In this document: positions 1 through 16,228 of the stretch, piece by piece
Layout of the letters: every line of letters begins with the position of its first letter
How positions within the stretch are numbered: the first letter of the stretch is position 1
Source: Pogonophryne albipinna
Taxonomy: Eukaryota; Chordata; Actinopteri; Perciformes; Artedidraconidae
Direction of reading: 5' to 3'
Assembly: GCA_028583405.1 (NCBI GenBank)
Contig: JAPTMU010000087.1
Coordinates: 372,001 to 436,000, forward strand
Length of the DNA stretch: 64,000 bases
Made by a program: the position numbers and the translations under genes
The notes under the pieces: model-generated
The model's input: the letters and a program-made list of their open reading frames with translations, nothing else
Database searches by the model: none
What the model was told of the DNA's origin: nothing

Positions 1-352
1 GTAACACGAAGCAGGAATGCCTTTGTTGTGATTGTGCAAGCACACAACATGGTGATTAGCTACAGTGATCCACAGCTGGAGTTCTGCTCATACACACCAC
101 CATCTAACTTGGTTTACATGTAGTGGCATTCCCATTAGTAATACTGCAGTCAGAGTTCACTGTTACACACAGACCGCTACTGTTAATGTCACATCAGCTT
201 TAAAGGAAACGCATGCAGCTCTGAAAACTATTTACAATGGCAACAGCATGGGGAGCCCCCCCAGCTGCACTGATGCATGCTGGACTTCCTACTGAACTAA
301 CACTGAAGCAGGGCATGGTGGGGGTTTCGGGGGGGGCAGTGCAGTGGCTGCT
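1..352 (-). other. 3' UTR / downstream flank of the SERINC gene
   Basis: This stretch lies immediately downstream of the SERINC stop codon on the minus strand and should be 3' UTR. I see no second gene in it, and no AATAAA on the minus strand, so the transcript end probably lies to the left of the window. Confidence 0.5.
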
Positions 353-4726
<4,374 letters not shown>

Positions 4727-5507
4727 GATGCCCGCGGTGTGTTCTGCTGTGAGATGGTGCTGCGGGTCTCTCAGAGGTGGATGATGCTTATGCGTCTGCG
4801 TCTCCGTCTCCGTCTCCTGCTTCTTCTTCTTCTGTCTCTCTGTGTAATATGCACAGCAGCGCTCTGCTGCCCCCACCAGGCCGCTCCCACAGGCTGTTCA
4901 CTGGGTTTTTTGGGGTCCTTCTTCTACTGTATATAGATATATATATATATAGATATCTATATATATATATATAATAACTATATGACAGACTTTCACAGAA
5001 GCAGCTTGTTCTTACTTATTAGACATTAGTTATTTACCCTAGTCTTTAGTTTGTTAGTGCACGTGAGAGTCACAGACATGAATTCATGGATCAAGGCAGA
5101 CTGATTTACAGACTGTTTTGCGAATCCGGTGCTTAAACAAATAGCTCTACAACCCTGGCCGAAATGTCCCTAAAATGAAGTCTGAAGCCTCATCTCAATA
5201 CCCCTCCTCGACTCCTCCTTTCCCTCACTCGCTTCCCTTCCAAGCGTCTTAGCTCCGCGAGAGAGACACGTCACGAGGAGGTGACGCGGACAGAGGAGTC
5301 CCCTATGAGGTGTGATTTGTGCCAAAGAACGAACTCACTGAGCAACCAATCGTGTCGATCGCCGCCTACCATGCCGTGAACTATGCCGTGAGAGAAGTAA
5401 CGTGACACTCTCGTCGCCACCCCTCTCGTCTGAGAAGTTACGTGACGTCTGCGTCTGAAGTTACTTTACTTTGGTAGTTATCACCAAATAACCCAGTAAT
5501 GTTAGAG
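4727..5507 (-). other. SERINC 5' UTR and upstream region
   Basis: Sequence upstream of the SERINC start codon. The first ~150 bp are GC-rich and probably hold the 5' UTR and core promoter. A TA-rich simple repeat follows at about 4929-4974. Around 5190-5450 there are short GC-rich stretches with CCCCTCCTCGACTCC-like text resembling the ends of the element at 8455-9665, perhaps a relic. No gene was recognised. Confidence 0.4.
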
Positions 5508-5741
5508 TGTAGTGCCGAGAGATAGGGAGTCAGAGGCGGTGCAATGAAGGTGCAAAAAGGAACTTTTTTGAGAGCAGCTAAGGTCATGTTGTCCGGTTTC
5601 AGTCCGGGAAGAAGCGAGAGAATACAGGAGGGCACACAACATATATAGACAACACATAAAATGTCCGTGTGGAAACAAAACCCCAACTGTAGTTCCATGT
5701 GTGAATTATGAACCCCAGTGTATTAATGAGTGGTCACTACA
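5508..5741 (-). repeat. 3' LTR of the TRIM-like element
   Basis: 234 bp, bounded by the perfect inverted heptamers TGTAGTG and CACTACA. It differs from its partner by several substitutions and by about 10 bp near 5600-5617, so the insertion is not very recent. Confidence 0.8.
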
Positions 5742-6773
5742 CAAGCCCCCCCAGAATTCAAACATGGCAAAAATAAATCCTCGCGTCCATGGAGGAAGCA
5801 CCACAGGGGCCGAGGAGGGTGGGGTCGCAGGTGAGGGCCGGGCCATGGAACGGGCCACGAAAGGGAGGAGGAGAGGGTAGGGGCCCTAACGAGGGCGAGG
5901 GCACCCCCACCGGGGGCGAGCCGCAGTAGGTGTTGCGGCGAACCCAGCAGGAAAGAGCGAGCGGAATCCCAGGGAGGCAGGAGCAGTCACCCCGGGAGGA
6001 AGGAGAGCAACCCGGCTGCAGGCAGACGCGCAGCGGCGGGCACGAAGTCTTCAGCAGGCGTTGAGGTATCCCCGGGAAGCAGGAGAGCAACCCGGCCGCA
6101 GGCAAACGCACAGCGGCGGCGGGCACGAAATCCTCGGCAAGCCTTGAGGTATCCCCGGGAGGCAGGAGCAGTCTCCCTGGGAGGAAGGAGCCGTGGACAG
6201 ACGAGAGGTCAGACAGTGTCCCGGAGCGCGCCACCCATGGGCCGATGGAGCATGGGCGACGTCCGGAACTGTCGAGGCGAGAGGGGGTCCAGGAGTGCGT
6301 CACCCAGGCGCCGATGAAAACGTGAGTGGCATCTGGAACCGCCGCAGAGGTGGTGAAAAAGGCGAGAGTGTCCACACAAGGTCAACCGGCTGGTCGAACC
6401 TCCTCTCCGGCACCGGAAAAAAAAATGTGTTAACAGTCAGATGTTAACAGAAATACGTCGACAGCCGTTAACAGCTAGCCGTTAGCCGCTGGCAGCCATG
6501 GGTAGCTGCTAGCCGTCGTTAGCCCCTCGTGGTTAGCCGCTAGTCGTCGTCAGCGGTAGCAATTGGGTTGCTGGTCGTGCATCGTCCCCCTGTTGGATGG
6601 AAGGCTGACGCGGGAATGGCGAGCAACGTTCCCAGCTCTTCGGGGCGCGCACCGAGCCTCAGTCCGCGTGTCGGTGGCAGCCGGACCATTCCAAAAAATC
6701 CCCGGCATTTCGAGAAAGAAACTTGAGTTCCTTTTGCCGTGTTCGGGTCCGTCCCGGAAACTTCTCGAGACTT

Positions 6774-6786
6774 GTCGGGGTCACCA
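6774..6786 (-). other. Primer binding site matching tRNA-Trp
   Basis: The minus-strand sequence TGGTGACCCCGAC lies one base inside the LTR edge. The 13 bases equal the complement of the tRNA-Trp 3' end as I know it from human tRNA-Trp; the match stops after 13 bases. Confidence 0.7.
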
Positions 6787-6787
6787 G

Positions 6788-7011
6788 TGTAGTGCCGAGA
6801 GATAAGGGAGTCAGAGGCGGTGCAATGAAGGTGCAAAAGGGAACTTTATTTGAGAGCAGCTAAGGTCATGTTGTCCGGTTGCAGAGAGAGAATACAGGAG
6901 GGCACACAATATATATAGACAACACATAAAATGTCCGTGTGGAAACAAAACCCCAACTGTAGTTCCATGTGTGAATTATGAACCCCAGTGTATTAATGAG
7001 TGGTCACTACA
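6788..7011 (-). repeat. 5' LTR of the TRIM-like element
   Basis: 224-bp partner of the repeat at 5508-5741, in the same orientation and with the same terminal heptamers. Confidence 0.8.
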
Positions 7012-8454
7012 ACATCTACTTAGTTGCTGTTCAAGCTAGACTCTATTTCAATATAGTTTGGGTATTAATTAATTAATTAATAATGTTACACCCCTTGTAT
7101 GCCCTGAACGCAAAGACAACCACAGACAAGAATATATATTTTTAATTATCAAAATGATAACAAAGGCTGAAAAAAAAGGAGAAGCCTGTCTTCCCTTGGT
7201 CTCCAGGAGAAAACTGTATATCACCAAGTGTTCATATAGTTTTGTGTGTGAAATAGATTGCTGCAGTGAACACGACTTTATGTATTTGTTTATGGTTTAT
7301 TTGATATGGAGGGATGCAGTATACAAGAAGTTCAGAGAAGAAGCAACCCCTATGTTGTTTATTTTATTTCGTTTCATTTTGGCCCCATAGGCAAATATAG
7401 AGTTAATGTGCAGAGATTATAATGTCCCGTTTACTAAAATAAGAATTGTTTTATGATGTTTAGTTGACTAAATCACTGAGCTACATTTTGCTGCACTCAA
7501 GCATACATCTGAAGACAAGAGTTGTGTCTGCCTTTGGCCACAAGGGGGAGTATTGTATATTTATATTTTGTATAGATGTTGCAACTATACAGAGCTTTGG
7601 CAATACCATATGTAACGGAGGTCATGCTAATAAAGCTATTGAATTGAGTATACCTTTAAGTGAGCTGTCAGGAGGAAAGGTTCACCAACACATTGCACTC
7701 TACTGCTGAGAAAGGCTGTGCAAAGACGTGAAACGATGTGCTGCAATGTCTGTGTATTTTTGAAGAAAGTAATAACTCGCACTGAGTTAATACTTTACTT
7801 TATTTCATTATTTTCCCCCTTCATTTGAGAAACACTATCCAATGATTTATTATGTTTGTGTTACACCATTACTGAATTCATTCTAAAACCAAGAATAACC
7901 TACATACAACAATAGGGAGCCCTGGATCAAGGACGGACAAAACAAGGACACCACACATGATTCTTTTCCAATTACAGTATATTTATTTAAAGAGAGTAAC
8001 TAAATTGTGATATCAGTTAATCAGTAATGTGTGTTAGTGTATGGGTGTGTGATGTGTCAGCAGGGCCGGACTGGGACCATAGGTCAGGCCGGGATTTATA
8101 CACCCAGCCAGGCCACTACCGGTTTGTTTTGGGGGCGTTTTGCTGGATGTATCGTCAATATCTACAACGTTGCTGCCCTACTCAGTTGCAATTTCCCTTG
8201 TGCTGGACCCTGAATCTTGACTTGTCTTGTCAACCTCCTCAGCATCTGCTGGTACTGAATATTGGGATGGATTAAACTCTGGTCAATAACTATAATTGAG
8301 AGAACATGAACATAGCTTGCTTATACTGTTGTATACTGGGACAGCCAGGATTTCCTGTTCCCTGTGTAATCTCCACACCTATAGTTTCTACACGGACCAC
8401 TATTGCGGTAAGCATGTTGTAACTTCCGGTTGTTGTTGTCATTGTCATCTCCGG
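7012..8454. other. Intergenic stretch without a recognisable gene
   Basis: Mostly AT-rich DNA with short TTAA runs and no coding signature. At 8061 the text CAGGGCCGGACTGGGAC looks like the left end of a fish hAT element, but I could not find its right end. The last bases, 8433-8443 (TTGTTGTCATT), recur after the L2 tail at 14477-14487 and may be the left target duplication of that LINE. Confidence 0.4.
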
Positions 8455-8771
8455 GGCCCTTTCTCATTTCTCTAACTCCCCTCCTCGACTCCCCTCCTCG
8501 ACTCCTATCCTTGATACTTAGTCCCGCCCACAGGAGATGCGAGCGGAGGAGCCGAGGAGGGGAACCGAGGAGAGAGGAGGGGAAGCAGCAGGCGGTTAGA
8601 GAAATGAGAACTCCTCTCCTCTGAGCGGTCATTTTAAAGAGACGTCCATTAATGATGACAGGAGGCACAGCAGCCCTCTGTCTGATGGACAGATGTGTTC
8701 ATGATGACTTATATATTTACTTTGATTCATTCACAGTGCGGTATAATGAGACAATAACAGGCTACAGATGC

Positions 8772-8811
<40 letters not shown>

Positions 8812-9665
8812 GTATATATTTATATAAATATATACAATTGCAGAATCAAACAGAGCACTCTCATCATAATGTAACACTATCAGAGACTGGATATACCCCC
8901 CCCCCTCTCTGGTCGCTACAATGAGGAAAATAAATTACGGGCCAAAAGTTTTATTTACAAGTATTAAAAGTAAGCAGAGGACACCAAACCAACTGGGACC
9001 TGTCTGTCCGCCGCATCTACGCACACACTGTACCACACACACCTACACACTGTACCACACACACCTACACACTGTACCACACACACACCACACACACCTA
9101 CACACTGTACCACACACGCACATACAGCTCCTAAAACAGGCTACAGCCGTTGTGTATTTTATTATGTGAAGCACTAAATGGTTTTAGAAAAATATCGACT
9201 CTTTGTTTGTAGATATCTACTAAACTAAAGCAAATAAAGAGAGTAGGCCTGTTATACGAGTGATTATATATTATACACACTGCTCTGCTTTCTGCATGGA
9301 CCTCACAGCTGTTCTCACTGTAAACATCGCGTCGCGATGAAAGCAGTTAATAAAATAATATCCAGGGGATGCATGCAGAGCTGTCATTGGCTGAGATAAG
9401 TCCGGCCGTGCGTCACGCCTCTTTGAAACATCTCTGTTGCCGGAAATGCATCCACGAAGGAGCCGTGGAGGACCGTGGAGGACCCATCAGTGTATCCTCG
9501 GTTATAGCTCCTCCAGAGAGCCTCCTCGACGCTCGATCCTCGGTCCTCGAAGTGCATTTAGAGAAATGAGATGTCCTTCAACATGGCGCGCTGAAATTCA
9601 TTTCCGGGTCACTACCGGAGGACCGAGGAGTCGAGGAGGGGGATTTGATGAAATGAGAAAGGGCC
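8455..9665. mobile_element. Inverted-repeat DNA transposon, family 'GGCCC', copy A
   Basis: The ends are imperfect inverted repeats starting GGCCCTTTCTCATTTC and continuing with alternating CCTC/GAGG text for about 40 bp. CGG flanks both sides, compatible with a 3-bp duplication, although a second copy at 33142-34273 does not show one. The interior has a CA tract with TATA-rich text (8775-8835) and short tandem ACACACTGTACC-type repeats (9026-9110). No transposase is present, so this is a non-autonomous element. I could not assign the superfamily with confidence. Confidence 0.8.
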
Positions 9666-9884
9666 CGGGTATCCCGTGTGCCTGTTCTGTTGCTGATAGC
9701 TTATTATCTTAACTTAATCGATCGTTTTAAAACTCTTGATCACGGCAAATACCTGACGTTGTAATCACACGTTACTACAGCTTAAGCACTCACAACTCTC
9801 CTTCTCTTAGCGACTGTAACTCCACAGTTGCCTACACTCTTTTCGGGTTTGCTAACGGTAGCTACTTTAGCTTGATAGCTAGCC

Positions 9885-10810
9885 ATGGCTCTTTCCCCAC
9901 CCTCGGGTGCTATTCCCTGCTCTAACTGTCTCATGTTTGGTTACTTCCCTACCTCCTTTACTGGTACCGATACATGTGTTAAATGTAGTATAGTTGTTAG
10001 GTTGGAGGCGGGAATCATAGCCATAGAAGCCCGGCTCCGCATCTTAGAAAGTAACTCAGCTACAGTAAAGCCGGTGCGGACCGGCAAAAGGTAGCTCCTA
10101 TTAGCCGTCCCCCGGCAACTCCCGAGCAGCAGGGAGACTGGGTGACTGTTCAGAAGGGGCATAACGCGAAACCCGCAGGTCCCCACCAACCAGTTCACGT
10201 ATCTAACAGATATTCCCCACTCAGCGAGACACCCGCTGAGAAGCCAACTCTGGTTATTGGTAGCTCTATTATGAGATACGTGAATTTAGAGACCAAAGCC
10301 TCCACAGTCACATGCATTCCGGGGGCCAGAGCGGGCGACGTTTAGGCGCATCTTAAACTGCTGGCTAAAAATAAACGTAAATACAGTAGGATTGTTATTC
10401 ACGTCGATGGTAATGATGTTCGTTTACGCCAATCAGAATGCACCAAACTTAATGTGGAGTCGGTGTGTAGTTATGCTAAAACAATGTCGGACACCGTAAT
10501 ATTCTCTGGTCCCCTCCCCAATCTGATCAATGATGACATGTATAGCCGCATGTCATCATTTCAGCGCTGGTTGTCTTGGTGGTGCCCAGCAAACAATGTG
10601 GGCTTCGTAAATAATTGGACAGCCTTCTGGGGAAAACCTGGTCTGATTAAGAGAGACGGCATTCATCCTACTTTGGAAGGTGCAGATCTCATTTCGGCAA
10701 ACATTTCAGGCTTTGTGGACTTAATCCATCACAAACTGGAGTTGAGACCAGGAGGCGGAGTCGCAGTCTTACACGCTTCTCTGCGCTCTCTCCTAGGCAG
10801 TCATCCATAG
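9885..10810 (+). pseudogene. L2 ORF1 remnant: CxxC finger, coiled coil and SGNH-esterase-like domain
   Basis: The first segment (9885-10094) has two CxxC pairs (CSNC, CVKC) followed by a short coiled-coil-like stretch. A second segment in another frame (from 10142) carries TLVIGSSIMRYV, a GDS-like esterase block I. After an in-frame TAG at 10343-10345 the reading continues with DGNDVRLRQ and IKRDGIHPT, matching the GxND and DxxH blocks of SGNH hydrolases. ORF1 proteins with esterase domains are known in the CR1/L2 group and are thought to act in the ribonucleoprotein. One frameshift and one stop make this copy inactive. Confidence 0.75.
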
Positions 10811-10845
10811 GAATCCCGAACCCAATAAAATACCCAATATTAGCG

Positions 10846-13845
10846 GTGTGTGTGTCTGCCCAAGGACAATTAAAGGTAAAACCTAATAGAGGTGTCATAC
10901 ATAATAACCTAATAAAAGTAAATGTAACAACTACTACAGTGCAACAAAACAGGAATATTAAATGTGGTCTCTTAAACATAAGATCTCTAGCATCTAAAGC
11001 AATATTGGTAAATGATTTAATATCAGATTATAATATTGATATATGCTGTCTCACTGAAACTTGGTTGAGACATGAAGAATATGTCAGCATAAATGAGGCC
11101 ACTCCACCCAGCCATATCAATACTCATATTACCCGAGGCGTGGGCCGAGGAGGTGGAGTTGCAGCAATCTTTGACTCAAGTTTACTTATCAATACTAAAC
11201 CAAAATTAAATTATACCTCCTTTGAAAGCCTCGTTTTTAGTGTTACGCATCCGACCGGGAAAACTTTGCAGCCAATCTTATTTGTTACAGTGTACCGTGC
11301 ACCAGGTCCTTATTCAGAATTCTTATCAGAATTCTCTGAGTTTTTATCAACTTTGGTACTTAAAACAGATAAAATAATTATCGTAGGTGACTTTAATATT
11401 CATGTTGACAATGATAAAAATAGCCTTACTGTTGCATTTAACTCTATATTAGATTCTGTTGGTTTCTGTCAGAGTGTAAATAAACCAACCCACTGCTATA
11501 ATCACACTCTCGACCTTGTTCTGACTTATGGTATTGAAATTGAGCAACTATTAGTCGAACCGCATAATCCTGCTTTATCCGACCATTTCTTAGTAACTTT
11601 TGAAGTACTGTTACTAGACTACAAAGCATTAGTCAAAAGCTCCTGCAGCAGAAACCTATCTGTTAGTGCTATAGCCAAATTTAAGGAAGAGATTCCACCA
11701 ATACTTAACTCGATAGCATGTCTGCATCTAGGGGAGGAAACTTATACAAAATGTACACCACCCCAAATTGATCATGTTGTTGATAGTGCTACAGATGCGT
11801 TGCGAATAAAATTAGACTCTGTTGCTCCTTTGAAAAAGAAGAAAATAAAACAACATAGATTAGCTCCATGGCATAATGCCGAAACCCGCAAAATAAAGCA
11901 AAAGTCTAGACAACTTGAAAGGATATGGCGTTCCACTAAACTTGAAGAATCTCGTTTAATTTGGCATATTACTCTCAATGAATATAAGAAAGCACTGCGT
12001 AAAGCGAGAGCAGCCTACTACTCTTCATTAATAGATGAGAATAAGAATAATGCAAGATTTCTTTTCAGCACTGTAGCCAGGCTGACAGAGAGCCATAGCT
12101 CGATTGAGCCTTCTATTCCCATAGCACTCAGTAGTAATGATTTTATGTGCTTTTTTAACGATAAAATTGTTACTCTTAGAAACAAAATTAATGACCTCTT
12201 GCCTTTGACCAGTATAGTGTTATCAACAGCTCCCGGAAACGTAAGTTCTAATATTACACTAGATAGTAAACTAGAATGCTTTTCAGCCATTAACCTTGAA
12301 CAATTAAATTCAATGATTCTCTCTTCTAAACCATCAACGTGTATGTTAGACCCAATTCCAACTAAGCTGTTGAAGGAAGTTTTTCCATTAATTAGCACTT
12401 CTTTATTAAATATTATGAATATGTCTTTATTATCAGGCTATGTTCCACAATCATTCAAAGTAGCAGTGATAAAACCGCTTCTTAAAAAGCACAACCTCGA
12501 TCCAGAGGTTTTAGCCAACTATAGACCTATTTCTAATCTTCCGTTCCTCTCAAAAATTCTTGAGAAAGCAGTCGCAAAACAGTTGTGTGATTACTTAAAA
12601 AACAATGATTTATTTGAAGATTTTCAGTCTGGCTTTAGAACACATCATAGCACAGAGACAGCTCTGGTTAAAGTCACAAATGACATTCTAATAGCCTCAG
12701 ACAAGGGACTTGTCTCTATTCTTGTTTTGCTCGATCTCAGTGCTGCATTTGATACTATCGATCATGATATCTTATTGCAAAGACTAGAGCACTTAGTTGG
12801 CATACAGGGAACTGCTTTAGGCTGGTTTAGGTCCTATCTATCTGAACGCTCTCAGTTTGTACGTGTCAATGATGAATCTTCCACGCAAACCAAAGTTAGC
12901 CATGGAGTGCCACAGGGCTCAGTGCTCGGACCTATTTTGTTCACATTATATATGCTTCCGTTAGGCAATATTATAAGGAATCATTCTGTAAATTTTCATT
13001 GTTATGCAGATGATACTCAACTATATTTATCAATCAAGCCTGATGAAATTAATCATCTAAATAAAATTCAAGACTGCCTCAAGGACTTAAAAACGTGGAT
13101 GACCTTAAACTTTTTGATGTTAAACACGACCAAAACTGAAGTTATTGTACTTGGCCCGAAGAATCTACGAAACAAATTATCTAAAGATATACTAACTATG
13201 GATGGCATTAATTTGGCCTCCAGTGAGACTGTAAGGAATCTTGGTGTTATATTTGATCAGGATTTATCCTTTAACGCCCACATAAAATCAATTTCAAGGA
13301 CCGCCTACTTCCATCTCCGTAACATTGCAAAAATCAGGCATATCTTGCCTCAAAACGATGCAGAGAAACTAGTCCATGCATTTGTTACTTCAAGGCTGGA
13401 TTATTGTAACTCTTTATTATCAGGGTGTACCAAGAAGTCAGTCAAGTCGCTTCAGCTGATTCAAAATGCTGCAGCTCGTGTACTAACCAGAGTTAGGAAA
13501 AGGGACCACATTACTCCTGTTCTGGCTGCCTTACACTGGCTCCCTATAGAACACAGGATAGAATTTAAAATTCTTCTTCTCGCCTACAAAGCCCTTAATG
13601 GGCAGGCACCATCTTACCTTAAAGAACTCATTATACCCTACTGTCCTACTAGGGCATTGCGTTCCAAGAATGCAGGGTTGTTGGTTGTTCCTAGAGTCTC
13701 TAAAAGTACAATGGGAGCCAGAGCCTTTTCTTATCAAGCTCCACATTTGTGGAATCAGCTTCCAGTTTGTGTTTGGGCGGCAGACACCCTATCCGTTTTT
13801 AAGAGTGCGCTTAAGACCTTCCTTTTTGATAAAGCTTATAGTTAG
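10846..13845 (+). CDS. L2 ORF2: endonuclease plus reverse transcriptase, open over 999 codons
   Basis: The frame has no internal stop. The N-terminal APE-type endonuclease shows [26 protein letters not shown] (about residues 180-190) and SDHFLVTFE. The reverse transcriptase shows [40 protein letters not shown] and the catalytic YADDTQLYL. The C terminus has the conserved [13 protein letters not shown] and [28 protein letters not shown] text of L2 elements. The frame opens at a GTG at 10846 and I see no ATG with good context near it; translation may depend on ORF1 upstream. The enzyme nicks target DNA and copies its own RNA there. It looks intact, but with ORF1 broken it could act only if ORF1 is supplied by another copy. 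Confidence 0.9.
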   Translation: MCVSAQGQLKVKPNRGVIHNNLIKVNVTTTTVQQNRNIKCGLLNIRSLASKAILVNDLISDYNIDICCLTETWLRHEEYVSINEATPPSHINTHITRGVGRGGGVAAIFDSSLLINTKPKLNYTSFESLVFSVTHPTGKTLQPILFVTVYRAPGPYSEFLSEFSEFLSTLVLKTDKIIIVGDFNIHVDNDKNSLTVAFNSILDSVGFCQSVNKPTHCYNHTLDLVLTYGIEIEQLLVEPHNPALSDHFLVTFEVLLLDYKALVKSSCSRNLSVSAIAKFKEEIPPILNSIACLHLGEETYTKCTPPQIDHVVDSATDALRIKLDSVAPLKKKKIKQHRLAPWHNAETRKIKQKSRQLERIWRSTKLEESRLIWHITLNEYKKALRKARAAYYSSLIDENKNNARFLFSTVARLTESHSSIEPSIPIALSSNDFMCFFNDKIVTLRNKINDLLPLTSIVLSTAPGNVSSNITLDSKLECFSAINLEQLNSMILSSKPSTCMLDPIPTKLLKEVFPLISTSLLNIMNMSLLSGYVPQSFKVAVIKPLLKKHNLDPEVLANYRPISNLPFLSKILEKAVAKQLCDYLKNNDLFEDFQSGFRTHHSTETALVKVTNDILIASDKGLVSILVLLDLSAAFDTIDHDILLQRLEHLVGIQGTALGWFRSYLSERSQFVRVNDESSTQTKVSHGVPQGSVLGPILFTLYMLPLGNIIRNHSVNFHCYADDTQLYLSIKPDEINHLNKIQDCLKDLKTWMTLNFLMLNTTKTEVIVLGPKNLRNKLSKDILTMDGINLASSETVRNLGVIFDQDLSFNAHIKSISRTAYFHLRNIAKIRHILPQNDAEKLVHAFVTSRLDYCNSLLSGCTKKSVKSLQLIQNAAARVLTRVRKRDHITPVLAALHWLPIEHRIEFKILLLAYKALNGQAPSYLKELIIPYCPTRALRSKNAGLLVVPRVSKSTMGARAFSYQAPHLWNQLPVCVWAADTLSVFKSALKTFLFDKAYS

Positions 13846-14431
13846 GGCTGATTAGATTCAGCCCCTAGTTTTGCTGATATAGGCTTAGTTTGTCGGGGGA
13901 TATCTTACTTCTTCCTTCTCTCTGTCTATACCTGTGTACTCTCATGTTCCGATTAACCCAGCTTCCCCAAATTTCTTTCTTTTTGGTGTCTATATACGCC
14001 GGGATCCGGAGTCATGGATGATCCTGCGGTCCTGTGTCCTGCATCGCGAGCCCTGGATCTTGAGTCGTGGCTGTGGTCATGGATCATAGGTCCTGGATGG
14101 ATATCCTCGTGGATTCATCTTCCTATTATACACACATGCATTTCCAAACATTTGGACTACCTATGTTGCAAATGTATTATCTTTTCAATTTACACACGGC
14201 ATCTATTGCACGTCTGTCCGTCCTGGGAGAGGGATCTCTCCTCTGTTGCTCTCCCTGAGGTTTCTCCCATTTTTCCCTTTAAAACTGTGGGTTTTCTTCG
14301 GAAGTTTTTCCTTGTACGATGTGAGGGTCTAAGGACAGAGGGTGTCGTATTGTCATACTGATATTTTGTACAAACTGTGAAGTCCACTGAGACAAATGTA
14401 ACATTTGTGATATTGGGCTATATAAATAAAC

Positions 14432-14479
<48 letters not shown>
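14432..14479 (+). repeat. (ATTG)12 tail of the L2 element
   Basis: Tandem tetranucleotide directly after a TATAAATAAA-like 3' end, the normal form of fish L2 3' termini. Confidence 0.9.
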
Positions 14480-14481
<2 letters not shown>

Positions 14482-15064
14482 GTCATTACATTTCCTTTGG
14501 TTTTGTTCAGTGTCAGTCATAGCCTATTGAAACATAACTGCCTCTCTCCCTCAGGGCCATCGCCATCAGCATCATCTGATAGTGGAACTGAATAAGGAGA
14601 ACATGTAATCATTAACAACTATTTATGAAATAACATTATTCAAGAACATATATTATACATCACTTATTGTATCACTTAGTTGACCCTGTATTTGCATGGC
14701 CTAATACCATAATGATGGTCTCCCCTTTAGACAACATAACCATCTCAAGTTATTCACTCACAGTATGAGGGGTTTGTAGCCCCACAGTTAGCTGCAGTCT
14801 AACGGTTATATTACATATATTTGCCTTGAGTTTAAGGACATGTTTGGGTTTTGTGTTGCCTTATAGTCTCCAGTCACACAGAGCCTGCCACTAACTTAGC
14901 ATTGGACTGAGAAACTGTTTTGTTGACAGTCGATGTGCTATCAGGCTACAATATAGAAAGAAAAGTGTCTCATAATGTTCGCTCACTTACTTTCTGCTTC
15001 GTCATTCTATACTGTTAAACTAATAAAGTATGCGCAGTCATTGTTCTTCTCTCATCCATTTATT
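14480..15064. other. Intergenic DNA without recognised features
   Basis: AT-rich, with no reading frame of note and no repeat ends I could identify. Confidence 0.4.
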
Positions 15065-15490
15065 CAGGGACATGAACCATGGATGTATAATAAGAACTGG
15101 ATACAGCGTGGGAGGCGGGGCCTCATTCATTCCTATGAGAGTTGCTCATTAGCGCATGATGATAAAATGGCCCAACTTTTGAGAAAGTGAAACGTCACAG
15201 ATTACCCAGCATGCCTGAGAAGTACCCGTATGTGCGCTCATAGAGCATGCGCAACTTTAACCAAAATGCTCGTTCACATCAAGCACGTCAATTTGCGTAC
15301 ACGTAACAGCACCGCACGTTTATGACAGCATGGATGGATTTGATATTAACGAGGCGGCAGTTAGCAGCTAGCGGCTAGCTAGTAATTATGCTAATGTACA
15401 CATCAATCGTTATGTACTTATATTACGCTGTAACAGGATCTAGTGATATCCAAGCAACAGAGCTTCATTTAGCATGAAAGAATGATTGCA

Positions 15491-15537
<47 letters not shown>

Positions 15538-16228
15538 CCTATATATACTTATAATAAAGTAATATTAACTTTATTTAATACAACATTTACGGTACAAGAT
15601 TTAATCATACAGCCCATGTAGTATGATAATGAATTACAGCAAACATGTGCAATATATCCATTATTACAGCTCCGTGGGGTGGCAGTAAGACGATATGGGT
15701 CCGTTCTTATTGTGCATCCATGGGTAAAGATAAACGCAACTCACATTGGTTTCTCAAACAGCATCTCTGTAAACTACGTGTATTCACTGAATTTCACTCT
15801 CTGCCTTTAACGGCTCCTTGTAGCTCAAGCCCCCACCCTTCCTGTGAGCACAGTGTGCTCTGATTGGTCGGGACACGTAACATAAACGTGCCGGGCGGCG
15901 CGGTCCCGTGGGTTAGATGCGCGTTCATAATGCAGAGGGAAATAACTCTCAGAATAACGTTATTAGCACATTTTTACAACTTGAGGAACGAATGTTTTTA
16001 ATAAGGGCTATACAAGTGTTCATACTGGGTTGTTTATTTAGTTTAAAAAAAATTATCCAACGATTTACAGACCACTCTTTCCCAATGTAAGTCAATGGGA
16101 AAAAGTGTTTCCGGGCCTGGCAACCAAACGGAAGTGTAGTACCGCCGTTTGGCCAGCACGAATATTTTCATCTGAGTCCGGCGCACTTCCTGGGGGCTTG
16201 GGGGGGACGGATTGGGGTAGTGACAAGC
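15065..16228 (-). repeat. Interspersed repeat X, copy 1 (inverted relative to copy 2)
   Basis: About 1.1 kb that reappears as its reverse complement at 19233-19331 plus 24537-25663. Shared text includes GGATACAGCGTGGGAGGCGG, GCATGATGATAAAATGG, the TTAGCAGCTAGCGGCTAG block and ATGTAAGTCAATGGGAAAAA. At 16203-16228 copy 1 ends in a GGACGGATTGGGGTAGTGACA-like sequence, which resembles the ends of the foldback element at 34276-34873, so the two may share a transposition system. No protein is encoded. Confidence 0.75.
15494..15535. repeat. (TA)n microsatellite
   Basis: 42 bp of perfect TA repeat inside repeat X copy 1. Copy 2 lacks it. Confidence 0.95.

Larger units (their letters stand above)
5508..7011 (-). 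mobile_element. Non-autonomous LTR retrotransposon (TRIM-like) with a tRNA-Trp-type primer site
   Basis: Two direct repeats of 234 and 224 bp, each starting TGTAGTG and ending CACTACA, flank about 1,046 bp of GC-rich DNA. Read on the minus strand, the LTR at 6788-7011 comes first. One base after it comes TGGTGACCCCGAC, which is complementary to the 3' end of vertebrate tRNA-Trp. A run of seven G lies just before the second LTR and could be part of a polypurine tract. The interior has no gag, protease, reverse transcriptase or integrase. A 205-codon minus-strand frame at 5758-6375 is proline-rich low complexity and matches nothing I know. No target duplication is obvious at the outer edges. 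The element would need proteins from another element to move. Confidence 0.75.
9666..14479 (+). mobile_element. L2-clade non-LTR retrotransposon, nearly full length
   Basis: Order: a 5' region, a broken ORF1 with an SGNH-esterase-like domain (9885-10810), an open ORF2 with endonuclease and reverse transcriptase (10846-13845), a 3' UTR of about 590 bp, and an (ATTG)12 tail. A repeated 11-mer at 8433-8443 and 14477-14487 may be the target duplication. If so, the LINE begins near 8444 and the inverted-repeat element at 8455-9665 is inserted in its 5' end. The 11-mer overlaps the simple-repeat tail, so this is tentative. Confidence 0.85.

Noticed and set aside
5758..6375. 205-codon minus-strand frame in the GC-rich interior of the LTR element
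   Set aside because: Low-complexity proline/serine/arginine text without any domain; GC-rich DNA lacks stops by chance. It could be a relic, but I cannot support a protein.
5760..6830. GC-rich block as a CpG-island promoter of SERINC
   Set aside because: It is bounded exactly by LTR-like repeats with a primer binding site, so it is better explained as the interior of a retroelement.
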